From Palsa-1447 sp964414785 (GTDB lineage Bacteria; Verrucomicrobiota; Verrucomicrobiia; Opitutales; Opitutaceae), in contig CAYPXZ010000012.1 in the NCBI GenBank assembly GCA_964414785.1, forward strand, positions 19,390-83,389: a stretch of 64,000 nucleotides of DNA. The letters are read 5' to 3'. Position numbers and translations under genes: made by a program. Positions 7,460 through 15,834 of the stretch are shown one piece after another. The notes below the pieces were generated by a model. That model saw only the letters and a list, made by a program, of their open reading frames with translations. It made no database searches and was not told where the DNA came from. Positions within the stretch are counted from its first letter, which is position 1. Each line of letters opens with the position of its first letter.

Positions 7460-9370
7460 ATGATGAAGAATGCCGCACTGTTAGTCCTTGGACTCTGCAC
7501 GTCGTGTTTCGCCGCGGAACGCGCATCCTATGACAGCGGCGGAGCGCTGACCTCGATGATTTCCGAAGGCTACGAGCTCCAGGTCCACGGAGGGTTCATG
7601 GTCAAGCTGACGGGCGCCCCGGCCGTGGCCGTCCAGCCGAACGAGCAGCGATCCCAGATCACGCGCGCCGGCCTGGAACCCCGGTGGGAGGGGAGCGCGT
7701 CATTTCCCAACGGTGGCCAGGTGCAGTTCTCGGCCGCGTGGAAGGAGTCGGATGCAGGAGTGAGCCTGGACGGGTCGATCGCCCCGAAGTCCCTGTTTCC
7801 CGGCCGCGCCGCCGCCCGGTTCCCGGTCGACGCGGAGTCGGTCGACTATGTGATCGACCTGCCGCGCGCCTCGTTCGCCGGCGGCGTCCTGGCGCCGGGC
7901 AACCTGCTGCTGTCGGTGACCAGGCCCGCGGACCCGGTGTTCCTCCGATCCACGACGGCGAACCTGGAGCTCGTCGACGGCGACCGAAACTGGAGGTTTT
8001 CGGTCTCGCTCGACCAACCTAGGCCTGTGACGGTCACCGACCTCTGGAACGCCACGGGACGGTATTATCGGATCCAGATAGGCCTTCACTCGGGCGCGTG
8101 GAGGGTCGGCGACACCCTGAAACTCGGGCTCGCCCTGAAGCTCACGGGCACGCCCAGGGCCGCTCCCGCGGTGCTCTCCGTCGATCCCTCGGCGAAGCTT
8201 TATCCCTTTGACGGGTTCGGCGGAAACTTCCGGATCTACGAGGACACGCCCGTTACGGACTACGCGCTCGACAACCTTCGGGTGTCATGGGCGCGGTTTG
8301 AGTTCAAGGCCATCACATGGGACCACGACCGGGCTGGGCCCGCGCCGGGCCCGCAGCTCCTTCGGGATTTCCAGCTGATGCAGCGGGTGCAGAAGATGGG
8401 GGTGCCGTGGATCATCAGCCTCTGGTTCCTCCCCGAGAGGTTCTACACGGACCCAAACCAGCGGCCGTTCGGGACATTCGGCAGGCAGATAGCGCCCGAC
8501 AGATGGCCGGAATTCCTTGATCTGCTCGGAAGCTACCTTGTCTACCTGAAGGGCCACTACGGCGCCGAGCCCGACTTCTTCTCATTCAATGAATCTGACC
8601 TCGGGGTGAACATCGGATTTACGCCCGAGACGCACCGGGACGAGATCAAGCGGGTGGGCGCCTACCTCGCCTCGCTCGGGCTCAAGACCAGGATGCTCGT
8701 CGGCGACACGGCCAACCCCCGCGACTCCCACAAGTTCGTCCTTCCCACGGCGGCCGACCCCGAGGCGATGCGCTACGTCGGAGCGGTGTCATTCCATAGC
8801 TGGGGGGACGGGACGGCCGCCCAATACGCGGCCTGGGGCGACGTGGGAGCGTGGCTCAACCTCCCGCTGTTCGTGGCAGAGGCGGGGGTCGATCCCGGCG
8901 CCTACAAGAACAGGATGTACGACAGCTTCGACTACGGCCTGAAGGAGGCCCGTCAGTTCCAGGAGCTGCTCCGCTTCGCCCGTCCCCAGGCGATCATCTA
9001 TTGGCAGTTCACCGATGACTATGGATTGGTCCGGGTCGGCCCGAGCGGGGTCATCGAGCCGACGGGGCGTTTCTGGCTAATGAAGCAGTTTGCAAACCTT
9101 TCGCCGGCGAAGAGCGAGGTTGTGGCGACATCAAGCGACCAGCCCGAGGTGATGATCAGCGCGTTTTCGCTGAAGGACGCCCTTGTCCTCCATATCCTGA
9201 ACATCGGCCCGGAGAGGGAGGCCGTGATCTCCGGGCTCCCAACCGGATCTTGGAAGGCCGTGACGACCACGGAGGGGGCGGGTTTCCAGGAGAGTCAATT
9301 GAGCCTTGGTGGACCCGGGCAGAAGCTGCATCTCCCAGCCAGGGGTATGGTTACGCTAATCCGGGAGTAA
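7460..9370 (+). CDS. Secreted GH30-like glycoside hydrolase
   Basis: A 636-residue protein with a signal peptide (MMKNAALLVLGLCTSCFAAE). Residues about 20-225 look like beta-rich accessory domains. The catalytic barrel begins at LYPFDGFGGNFRIYED, which matches the GFGG opening of GH30 enzymes. FFSFNESDLG places an Asn-Glu acid/base pair at about N377/E378, and LPLFVAEAG places a probable nucleophile at about E474, as in clan GH-A. A small beta domain with SKDALVLHILNIG-like sequence closes the protein. It is probably periplasmic or exported and acts on a plant or microbial polysaccharide, but substrate is unknown. Family placement in GH30 rather than another clan A family is moderate. Confidence 0.72.
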   Translation: MMKNAALLVLGLCTSCFAAERASYDSGGALTSMISEGYELQVHGGFMVKLTGAPAVAVQPNEQRSQITRAGLEPRWEGSASFPNGGQVQFSAAWKESDAGVSLDGSIAPKSLFPGRAAARFPVDAESVDYVIDLPRASFAGGVLAPGNLLLSVTRPADPVFLRSTTANLELVDGDRNWRFSVSLDQPRPVTVTDLWNATGRYYRIQIGLHSGAWRVGDTLKLGLALKLTGTPRAAPAVLSVDPSAKLYPFDGFGGNFRIYEDTPVTDYALDNLRVSWARFEFKAITWDHDRAGPAPGPQLLRDFQLMQRVQKMGVPWIISLWFLPERFYTDPNQRPFGTFGRQIAPDRWPEFLDLLGSYLVYLKGHYGAEPDFFSFNESDLGVNIGFTPETHRDEIKRVGAYLASLGLKTRMLVGDTANPRDSHKFVLPTAADPEAMRYVGAVSFHSWGDGTAAQYAAWGDVGAWLNLPLFVAEAGVDPGAYKNRMYDSFDYGLKEARQFQELLRFARPQAIIYWQFTDDYGLVRVGPSGVIEPTGRFWLMKQFANLSPAKSEVVATSSDQPEVMISAFSLKDALVLHILNIGPEREAVISGLPTGSWKAVTTTEGAGFQESQLSLGGPGQKLHLPARGMVTLIRE

Positions 9371-9417
9371 CGCCGGCCCGGCCCCGTTAGCCCCCATTTG
9401 GCCCATATTCCCTGGGC

Positions 9418-9459
9418 TTGACGCCGGTCAAGGCGGGGAATGCCGGTCTACCCCATTAT
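9418..9459 (+). promoter_or_regulatory. FNR/DNR box and -10 element of the ywiC-like gene
   Basis: TTGACGCCGGTCAA at 9418-9431 is a perfect dyad of the Crp/Fnr class (TTGAY-N4-RTCAA). CATTAT at 9454-9459 lies where a -10 should be if the box is centred at -41.5, which predicts a transcript start near 9466. That start is only about 3 nt before the ATG at 9469. It also rules out the longer frame that begins inside the box. Confidence 0.72.
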
Positions 9460-9468
9460 GGCGCAGCC

Positions 9469-10263
9469 ATGAAAGACGCTGTACAGGCCGATCGGGTCCA
9501 GCCCAATGCGCCCTCGATATTCCTTCCGAGGGAGCACGGATCCTGGTCTCTGGCTCTGGAGCCCGTGCTCCTGGGGATGCTTGTTGCACCGACGATCGCG
9601 GGAGGTGGCCTTGCGGTCGCCGCGGTCGCCGGATTCTTCGCCAGGCGGCCGCTTAGGCTTTCCTTCGCGTCCGCGGAGTCGGATCGGCGCGGGATGGCGC
9701 GCATGGCCCTCGGGGTGCTCTCCGTCTTGGCCGCCGCAGGTTTGTTCGAGGCGTGGGTCCTTGGTGGGCTCGCCCGCCTGTGGCCGCTTGCGATGGCCGC
9801 CGTCTCGGGAGGCCTCTTCCTGTATTTCGACCTGCGCGGCGACTCCCGCGCCTCCGCAGCCGAGATCGCGGGAGCCGCGACGTATTCCTTCCTTCCGGCA
9901 GCCTTCGCTTCCCTTGCCGGATGGCCTGTCCCCGCCGCTTTGGCGCTAGCGGCATTGATGCAGGCGCGAAGCGTGCCGACCGTCATGACGGTGCGCACTT
10001 ACCTGCGCATGGCCAAAGGCCAGGATTCCAGTATTGTTGCTCCGCTCGCGGCGGTGGCCGTCGCCGCATTGGGGGCGACAGCGCTAGCAGTGCTGCACCT
10101 GGCTCCATGGTGCGGAAGCATCGCCACGGTGGCGCTGGCCGCGCGCGCGGCGGTCCTCCTGACCCTCGTGCGCGGGGCTTGGTCCGCCCGACGGGTGGGC
10201 TTCACCGAGGCATTGCTAGGGCTCGGTTACATTTCGGCCGTCGCGTTGGCTTATCGGGCCTAG
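9469..10263 (+). CDS. YwiC-like integral membrane protein
   Basis: A 264-residue membrane protein with roughly nine hydrophobic segments. The short cytosolic start leads into FLPREHGSWSLALEPVLLG, the PREHGSW signature of the YwiC-like family. Members are often found with nitrate or nitrite respiration genes but have no proven activity. A later conserved-looking block is RSVPTVMTVRTYLRMAKG, reminiscent of polyprenyltransferase-like YwiC relatives. The FNR/DNR-type box immediately upstream and the nirK operon directly downstream with the same type of box argue that it is co-regulated with nitrite reduction. Its role in that module is unknown. Confidence 0.75.
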   Translation: MKDAVQADRVQPNAPSIFLPREHGSWSLALEPVLLGMLVAPTIAGGGLAVAAVAGFFARRPLRLSFASAESDRRGMARMALGVLSVLAAAGLFEAWVLGGLARLWPLAMAAVSGGLFLYFDLRGDSRASAAEIAGAATYSFLPAAFASLAGWPVPAALALAALMQARSVPTVMTVRTYLRMAKGQDSSIVAPLAAVAVAALGATALAVLHLAPWCGSIATVALAARAAVLLTLVRGAWSARRVGFTEALLGLGYISAVALAYRA

Positions 10264-10287
10264 ATGAGCAGGTTCTCTGGCCAAACC

Positions 10288-10330
10288 TTGATGCAGGTCA
10301 AGGAGCCCCGAACCCCCTATGACGTAGTAT
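10288..10330 (+). promoter_or_regulatory. FNR/DNR box and -10 element of the nirK operon
   Basis: TTGATGCAGGTCAA at 10288-10301 fits TTGAY-N4-RTCAA exactly. TAGTAT at 10325-10330 is a good -10 at class II spacing, predicting a transcript start near 10336 and a leader of about 44 nt. The site fixes the nirK start at 10380, since an upstream in-frame start near 10329 would precede the transcript. Confidence 0.78.
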
Positions 10331-10379
10331 GTGGTATCGAATACCGCATTCCGCACCACGCCCATCCACTGCTTTCCCC

Positions 10380-11897
10380 ATGAACACACGACGCATCCTC
10401 CAACTCCTGGCAGCGGCGATCGCCGCCACGTTTACGACGATCCGCGCCTATCCCGCCGGAGAGGGCGCGGGTGGGGTGGTGGGGCCCGCGACGCTTCCTC
10501 CCGAGGTGCTCGCCATGCCGGTCGAGGACGCGGTTCTCGTCGCTCCACCCAATGTTCCGCCACCGATCACCCGGAATTATCCCGCCCTGGTCGTCGTCAA
10601 CCTGGAGGTGCGGGAGGTTGTCAAGAGGCTGGCCGATGGCGTGGAGTACACCTTCTGGACGTTTGGCGGCGCCGTCCCTGGACGCTTCATCCGAATCCGC
10701 GAGGGTGATGTGGTCGAGTTCCATCTCAACAACCACCCCTCCTCGAAGCTGCCGCACAACATCGACCTCCACGCGGTGATCGGGCCGGGTGGCGGGGCGG
10801 CATCCGCGTTCACCGCGCCGGGCCACAGTTCCCAGTTCACGTTTCAGGCCCTCAATCCCGGGCTTTACGTCTACCACTGCGCAACGGCGCCCGTCCCCAT
10901 GCATATCGGCAACGGGATGTACGGGATGATCCTGGTGCAGCCGAAGGACGGTATGGCGCCCGTGGACAAGGAGTACTACGTCATGCAGGGGGAATTCTAC
11001 ACGAGCGGGCGCTTCGGCGAGGAGGGCCTTCAGTCCTTCGACATGGCGAAGGCCCTCGACGAGCGCCCTCCGTATGTCGTGTTCAACGGCGCCGTCGGGT
11101 CGCTCGTCGGCGATCGTGCGCTCACGGCGAAGGTGGGGGAGACGGTGCGAATCTTCTTCGGTGTCGGCGGCCCGAACCTTGTGTCGTCGTTCCATGTGAT
11201 CGGCGAGATCTTCGACAAGGTGTACACGGAGGCCTCGCTCAGCCATGTGGAGGAGAACGTGCAGACGACCCTGGTCCCCTCCGGCGGCGCCGTGGTCGTC
11301 GAGTTCAAGGTCAAGGTGCCCGGGACCTACATCCTGGTCGACCATTCGATTGTCCGCGCCTTCAACAAGGGCGCGCTCGGCATGCTCAAGGTGACGGGCC
11401 CAGAAAACCGCATCATCTACTCGGGCAAGGAGATTGACGCAGTCTACCTGGGCTCGCAGGCCGAGGAGGGTTCCGAGTCGGCCAAGCGCGAGGCTGAGCT
11501 GAAGAGCCAGATTGCGGCCGAGATAAAGTCCAACCCGGCCATAGCCGGCCTCACCAAGGACATGCAGATTGAGAAAGGGAAGCAGGTCTTCATGGGCCTG
11601 TGCTTCGCATGCCACCAGCCCGACGGCAAGGGACTGCCCGGGATCTTCCCGCCGCTAGCGGGCTCGGATTTTCTCCAGGCTGACCACGAGCGCGCGGTGC
11701 GGATCGTCCTCAAGGGCCTGTCGGGCCCCGTCACCGTCAACGGCACCACGATCAACAGCGCGATGCCCCCGCAGGAGGCGGTCCTCACGGACGCCCAGAT
11801 CGCCGATGTCCTGACCTACGTGCTCAACTCGTGGGGCAACAAGGGCGATGCGATCAGCACCGAGCAGGTGAAGGCCATCCGGAACGAGACGCACTGA
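10380..11897 (+). CDS. nirK: Copper nitrite reductase fused to a C-terminal cytochrome c
   Basis: A 505-residue periplasmic NirK that reduces nitrite to nitric oxide. The signal peptide is MNTRRILQLLAAAIAATF. Type 1 copper ligands are H126, C167, H175 and M180, and type 2 copper ligands are H131, H166 and H322. The active-site Asp is D129 in HNIDLH and the catalytic His is H272 in FHVIGEIF. After a charged linker (about 355-395) a cytochrome c domain follows, with the CFACH haem motif at 408-412 and a likely Met ligand in AMPPQ. Fusion to cytochrome c makes the enzyme its own electron entry point, an architecture known from other bacteria. The gene opens an operon with nirV 13 bp downstream. 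Confidence 0.95.
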   Translation: MNTRRILQLLAAAIAATFTTIRAYPAGEGAGGVVGPATLPPEVLAMPVEDAVLVAPPNVPPPITRNYPALVVVNLEVREVVKRLADGVEYTFWTFGGAVPGRFIRIREGDVVEFHLNNHPSSKLPHNIDLHAVIGPGGGAASAFTAPGHSSQFTFQALNPGLYVYHCATAPVPMHIGNGMYGMILVQPKDGMAPVDKEYYVMQGEFYTSGRFGEEGLQSFDMAKALDERPPYVVFNGAVGSLVGDRALTAKVGETVRIFFGVGGPNLVSSFHVIGEIFDKVYTEASLSHVEENVQTTLVPSGGAVVVEFKVKVPGTYILVDHSIVRAFNKGALGMLKVTGPENRIIYSGKEIDAVYLGSQAEEGSESAKREAELKSQIAAEIKSNPAIAGLTKDMQIEKGKQVFMGLCFACHQPDGKGLPGIFPPLAGSDFLQADHERAVRIVLKGLSGPVTVNGTTINSAMPPQEAVLTDAQIADVLTYVLNSWGNKGDAISTEQVKAIRNETH

Positions 11898-11910
11898 GCC
11901 GGGTACCGCA

Positions 11911-12765
11911 ATGGACGTTCGACATATTATCCTCCGCTCCCTGTCGGGCCTCATTGCCCTGGTGGCGGCGCTTGCCCTGGGAGGCGCGCCGATGCAGGAG
12001 TCCCCTGTCTCGACCGGGATGGTCCGCATGCCGGCGGGCGCCTACGTCCCGTTCTCAAGGGGTGAGAAGGATCCGGCTCGGGTGCCCGTCGGCGCGTTCC
12101 TGCTCGACGAGCTACCCGTGACCAATGGCGAGTTTCTCGAGTTCGTGCGGGCAACGCCGAAATGGCGCCGCTCGCAGGTGGGCAGCCTCTTCGCCGACTC
12201 GTCCTATCTGGCCAACTGGGGCGGCGACCTTGAGCTGGGCCCGGGAGCTCCCGCGGACTCGCCCGTCGTCCATGTGTCGTGGTTTGCCGCGCGCGCCTAC
12301 GCGCGCTGGGAGGGAAAGCGCCTTCCCACCACCGCGGAGTGGGAATTCGCAGCAGCCGCCGGATATGCCGGACCGGACGGCAGGAACGAGGCCCGGTTCA
12401 ACTCCGATCTCTACGCATGGTTCGCGAGACCCGTGCCCGAGGTACTCCCCCCGGTCCGCACCGCGAAGGCCAACTATTACGGGGTCCGGGGCCTGAGCGG
12501 CCTCGTCTGGGAATGGGTTGAGGACTTCAACACGGCGATGGTCACTGGCGAGTCGCGCGCCGACTCCAGCGCCGACCGCAACCTGTACTGCGCCGCCGGG
12601 GCCGTCGGCGTGAAGGACACAGGCGACTACGCCGCCTACATGCGGATGGCTTTGCGCTCCTCCCTCAGGGCCAACAACACCACGAGCTCGCTTGGTTTCC
12701 GCTGCGCCCGGAACCTGGAGCCGCGAACCGCATCCACACCATGGCAACGAAACTCACGCTCCTAG
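11911..12765 (+). CDS. nirV: NirV-like SUMF1/FGE-sulfatase domain protein
   Basis: A 284-residue protein with an N-terminal hydrophobic segment (about 8-25), probably a signal peptide, then a SUMF1-type fold. Seen are MVRMPAGAYVPFSRG, FLLDELPVTNGEFLEFV, VVHVSWFAARAYARWEGKRL, PTTAEWEFAAAAG, GLSGLVWEWVEDF and the terminal SSLGFRCARN. These are the landmarks of formylglycine-generating-enzyme-like proteins. NirV next to nirK is a repeated arrangement in denitrifiers. Its function is unproven and nirK maturation is the usual guess. The 3' end overlaps the next gene by 25 bp, which suggests coupled translation. Confidence 0.85.
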   Translation: MDVRHIILRSLSGLIALVAALALGGAPMQESPVSTGMVRMPAGAYVPFSRGEKDPARVPVGAFLLDELPVTNGEFLEFVRATPKWRRSQVGSLFADSSYLANWGGDLELGPGAPADSPVVHVSWFAARAYARWEGKRLPTTAEWEFAAAAGYAGPDGRNEARFNSDLYAWFARPVPEVLPPVRTAKANYYGVRGLSGLVWEWVEDFNTAMVTGESRADSSADRNLYCAAGAVGVKDTGDYAAYMRMALRSSLRANNTTSSLGFRCARNLEPRTASTPWQRNSRS

Positions 12766-13394
12766 CCCTATTTGCCACCTCGTTGGCCCTTGCGGCGGAG
12801 CCCGCCAAGAATTCTTGCCCGGCCTGCAAGGCAAACGCCGCTGCCGGCGGAAAGGCCGATGCCTGCTGCAAGGAGGTCGCCTCCGGTCCCTACAGCAAGG
12901 GTTCGCTCTACCAGCTCGACGCGCGCTTCACCGACGACTCGGGAAGGGCGTTCTCGCTCGGCTCGCTCCGGGGGCGGCGGGTCCTGGTCGACATGTTCTT
13001 CGCGTCGTGCGGCAACGCCTGCCCCCTGACCGTAAGCGACATGCTGGCCGTCCAGGGGAAGGTCCCCGCGGCGATGCGCGGCGGAACGACCTATGTCCTG
13101 GTCTCATTTGACGATGCGCGGGACACGCCCGAGGCCCTCGCGAAATACAGGGCACAGCGCCATCTGGACAGCCAATGGGTCCTCCTTCACGGGGATGGCG
13201 AGTCGGTTCGCGAGCTCGCGGCGCTCCTTGGGGTCAAGTACCAGCGCGGCGAGGACGGGTCGTACGCGCATTCCAATCTCCTCACGGTGCTCAATGCCGA
13301 GGGCGAGGTGGTCCACCAGCGCGTGGGACTGCAGGGGGGGCTGGACGAGACGGTTGCGGCGCTGGCAGGCAAGGAAGGGATGGCCGCCAAATGA
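12741..13394 (+). CDS. SCO1/SenC-type copper chaperone
   Basis: A 217-residue thioredoxin-fold protein with signal peptide MATKLTLLALFATSLALA. Near residues 26-44 the mature N-terminus has two extra Cys pairs (CPAC and ACC), which may bind copper. The SCO core follows: GSLRGRRVLVDMFFASCGNACP holds the CxxxC copper-binding pair, and SYAHSNLLTVL supplies the conserved His. SCO proteins deliver copper to periplasmic cuproenzymes. Here the obvious client is NirK, encoded two genes upstream. It overlaps nirV by 25 bp and the next gene by 4 bp. Confidence 0.87.
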   Translation: MATKLTLLALFATSLALAAEPAKNSCPACKANAAAGGKADACCKEVASGPYSKGSLYQLDARFTDDSGRAFSLGSLRGRRVLVDMFFASCGNACPLTVSDMLAVQGKVPAAMRGGTTYVLVSFDDARDTPEALAKYRAQRHLDSQWVLLHGDGESVRELAALLGVKYQRGEDGSYAHSNLLTVLNAEGEVVHQRVGLQGGLDETVAALAGKEGMAAK

Positions 13395-13624
13395 GCAAAC
13401 CCACCTTCAAAACCTACGACGTCCGGCCAAGCCTGGCCAAGGGCGACGAGCCATTTCCGCTCATCAGGGCGAAGGTGGATGCCCTGGCGCCGGGCCAGGG
13501 CATCACCGTGATTGCGCCGTTCATGCCCGCCCCCCTCATCGAGATGCTCAAGAGCGAGGGGTTCTCGTCCACCTTGGAGCGCAGGCACGACGGCGCCTGG
13601 GCTGCCAATTTTTGGAGGGAATGA
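13391..13624 (+). CDS. DUF2249-family protein
   Basis: A 77-residue cytosolic protein that starts within the stop of the SCO gene (ATGA overlap). It has the small alpha/beta shape of DUF2249/TusA-like proteins: YDVRPSLAKGDEPFPLI, then the GITVIAPFMPAPLIEMLKSEGF core and a final AWAANFW. DUF2249 genes recur in denitrification clusters, but the biochemical role is unknown. No Cys is present, so TusA-type sulfur transfer is unlikely. Confidence 0.75.
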   Translation: MSKPTFKTYDVRPSLAKGDEPFPLIRAKVDALAPGQGITVIAPFMPAPLIEMLKSEGFSSTLERRHDGAWAANFWRE

Positions 13625-13661
13625 GGTCCATGGCCTATATTTCGGTGTCTCAATTCCAACT

Positions 13662-14009
13662 ATGAAGACAGCAGCACTCCTCGATCCCGCGGTGGCGGGT
13701 GTCTGCCTGTTGCTCGCGCCGGCGCCCGGCGTCGCGCACGGCATCGTGAGCCAGGCCGTACTGACAACGCCGGGCCTGCGCCTCACGCTTTTTCGCTTCT
13801 CGGCGGGCCAGGAGCTCTCGGAGCACACGACGCCGGCGCGCGCCCTGGTCCAAGTGCTCGCCGGCACCTGCGACTTCTCCTATTCGGGGGAGAGCCATGC
13901 GCTCAAGGCCGGGGATCTCCTCCATATGCCCCCGGGATTGCCGCATTCGGTGAAGGCGACCGGGGACATGACTCTGCTCATCACGCAGATCAGCCCCCAG
14001 GGTCCGTAA
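13662..14009 (+). CDS. Small cupin-domain protein
   Basis: A 115-residue single-domain cupin. The hydrophobic start (MKTAALLDPAVAGVCLLLA) may be a signal peptide or part of the first strand. Cupin motif 1 appears as SAGQELSEHTTPARALVQVLAG, with one histidine where two are usual. Motif 2 appears as LKAGDLLHMPPGLPHSV with the conserved His. It follows the DUF2249 gene by 37 bp and precedes the regulator by 46 bp, so it is part of the nirK operon. A redox, NO or metal-sensing or storage role is possible but unproven. The frame extends upstream to 13512 inside the previous gene, and the ATG at 13662 is preferred. Confidence 0.75.
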   Translation: MKTAALLDPAVAGVCLLLAPAPGVAHGIVSQAVLTTPGLRLTLFRFSAGQELSEHTTPARALVQVLAGTCDFSYSGESHALKAGDLLHMPPGLPHSVKATGDMTLLITQISPQGP

Positions 14010-14055
14010 AAATAGGTCGCGACGGATCGGGGCGACGCATGCTAGGTTGGTCCCG

Positions 14056-14778
14056 ATGCCGATGCCCCCTCGCCGCACCAGCCTACAGCTCACCGGGCTG
14101 ACGGGCACGCTCCGCTGCAGCCAACTCTTCACCGGTCTGCCCTCCGAGGACCTTGCGGCCATCGCGTCGTTCATCCGCGTGCTGCCGGTCGCCAAGGGGG
14201 ATTTTCTCTTCCACGAGGGGGAACCCTCCCGCGGCTTCTACGTCGTCCAGAGCGGCTCGATCAATGTACACAGGGTGAACGCCGCGGGGAAGGAGCGGGT
14301 CATCCACATCTTCCGCACCGGGGAGTCCTTCGGCGAGGCGGCCCTTGCCTCGCCGACGGGCTATCCCGCGGCGGCCCGCGCGATCGAGCCGAGCTCGGTG
14401 CTCCTGGTTCCCAAGGAACCGATCCTTGAGTTGATCGGAAGGAGGCCCGACCTCGCTCTGCGCATGCTCGGGTCGGTGAGCGCGCACCTGCGGGTGCTCG
14501 TAGGAATGCTCGACGACCTGACGCTCAAGGACGTGGAAACGCGGCTGCTCAACTGGCTTGTGAAGCGCGCCGGCAGGGAGGGCTCAGGAGTATCGATCAG
14601 CCTGCCGGGGACCAAGAGGGTGCTTGCCGCCGAACTTGGGACAAGCAGCGAGACGCTGTCGCGCACCCTTGCGCGGCTGCGCGACCGGAAGCTCATAACG
14701 GTCGCGGCCCGTTCCGTGACGGTCCACGATGTGGGCAGGCTTTCCGAGACCCTGCGGCGGAATCTCGGGGAGTGCTGA
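14056..14778 (+). CDS. Crp/Fnr-family regulator, DNR/NnrR-like
   Basis: A 240-residue regulator with a cyclic-nucleotide-binding-type beta barrel (about 15-130: EDLAAIASFIRVLPVAKGDFLFHEGEP, GESFGEAAL), a long dimerisation helix and a winged HTH. The recognition helix ETLSRTLARL near 199-208 has the E-xx-S-R pattern that reads TTGAT/ATCAA half-sites, matching the boxes upstream of nirK and the ywiC-like gene. Only two cysteines are present (C21 and the C-terminal residue), so the four-cysteine iron-sulfur cluster of true FNR cannot form. A haem/NO-sensing DNR or NnrR type is therefore favoured. It closes the operon and likely regulates it. Confidence 0.82.
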   Translation: MPMPPRRTSLQLTGLTGTLRCSQLFTGLPSEDLAAIASFIRVLPVAKGDFLFHEGEPSRGFYVVQSGSINVHRVNAAGKERVIHIFRTGESFGEAALASPTGYPAAARAIEPSSVLLVPKEPILELIGRRPDLALRMLGSVSAHLRVLVGMLDDLTLKDVETRLLNWLVKRAGREGSGVSISLPGTKRVLAAELGTSSETLSRTLARLRDRKLITVAARSVTVHDVGRLSETLRRNLGEC

Positions 14779-14793
14779 GCGCCCGTTCGGCGC

Positions 14794-15834
14794 CTACCAC
14801 ACGGGGGAGAACTTCGATCGCCCGTCCCCCATGTGGACCGCCTGCGACGTCTGCAGCATGCGGAAGCAGCTGAACGGGATCTTGGAGATCCCTCCTGCGC
14901 CATGGGGAAGCTTGCCGTCCCACGACTTTCCAGGGTGGCCCCAGAGGCCCTCGGCGTAGACGGGCTGCCCCTCGGCGATGTCGACGAGCACCATGCCGTA
15001 GCGCTGAAGCGCCACGCACACGATCCGCTCCTCCCGGGTAAGCGTGTACTTAGAGAGGTCGAGCGACGGGTCGAGCTGGATCAGCGTGCCCTCGGGGATG
15101 CCCCCCTCGGTGAACCCGTCGGTCCAGGCCGCCGGGAAGACGAACTCCTTGTAGGCGCAGAAGCGCGACGCCGCGGCTATCTTGTGCCTTATCTCGCCGG
15201 CCATCACCTCGTCGTACATGATGAGCCCCGCCACGGCGGGCACGCCGGCCGCCCGGCTCGGCCCATGGAAGTGGATGCTTTCACCGTCCTTCACTCCGAG
15301 CTCACTCGTGGAAAAGACCCCGGGCCCGTCGGCGGGATAAACCATCCCGGTGGCCGACTTCCAGCTCCCGTCCGGGTTCCGCGACAGCGCCCACATATCC
15401 CAGACGAGCTTCTTCTTCCAGTCGACGACGGCCAGGTGCGAGTCGGTCTGAGGGTCGGGACTCGCCTCGGGGGGGATGGGCACCAAGTCGAAACCGGCGC
15501 CATGGCCGAAGAACGTCCGGCTGGTATGCCAATGGACCTGGTCCTTTGGGCTGATGGCGAGCAGGCCCACCTTCCTCAGGGGCGTGGCGGAGTCCACCTC
15601 GTAGACCGGTATGGTCCACTGGGTGCTGTTGACCAGGAATCCCTGGCCCGTTGGCTCGGTTTCCAGGAGCTTGATCCACCGCCCGGTCCGGGCATCAACC
15701 TGCGCGTCGGCGGGGATAACCTGGTTCCAGAAGCTGTCGTCAGAGAAAAAGCGATGGTGCGCTGGCGGAGGCGCGTCTGCGGCTTTGAGCGAGATCGTGG
15801 CCATGGATAACATCAGCAATATGTGGGGGCGCAT
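14794..15834 (-). CDS. Secreted protein of unknown function
   Basis: A 346-residue protein with a signal peptide (MRPHILLMLSMATISLKAADA). No family was recognised with certainty. Visible blocks are FFSDDSFWNQVIPADAQVD, VHWHTSRTFFGHGAGFDLVPIP, KLVWDMWALSRNPDGSW, ESIHFHGPSRAAGVPAVAGLI and the HKIAAASRFCAYKEFVFPAAWTDG region. Several His and Trp residues sit in short conserved-looking clusters, which suggests a carbohydrate-binding or hydrolytic surface. It is convergent with the nirK operon, with 15 bp between stops, and appears unrelated to it. Function is not assigned. Confidence 0.7.
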   Translation of the reverse strand: MRPHILLMLSMATISLKAADAPPPAHHRFFSDDSFWNQVIPADAQVDARTGRWIKLLETEPTGQGFLVNSTQWTIPVYEVDSATPLRKVGLLAISPKDQVHWHTSRTFFGHGAGFDLVPIPPEASPDPQTDSHLAVVDWKKKLVWDMWALSRNPDGSWKSATGMVYPADGPGVFSTSELGVKDGESIHFHGPSRAAGVPAVAGLIMYDEVMAGEIRHKIAAASRFCAYKEFVFPAAWTDGFTEGGIPEGTLIQLDPSLDLSKYTLTREERIVCVALQRYGMVLVDIAEGQPVYAEGLWGHPGKSWDGKLPHGAGGISKIPFSCFRMLQTSQAVHMGDGRSKFSPVW

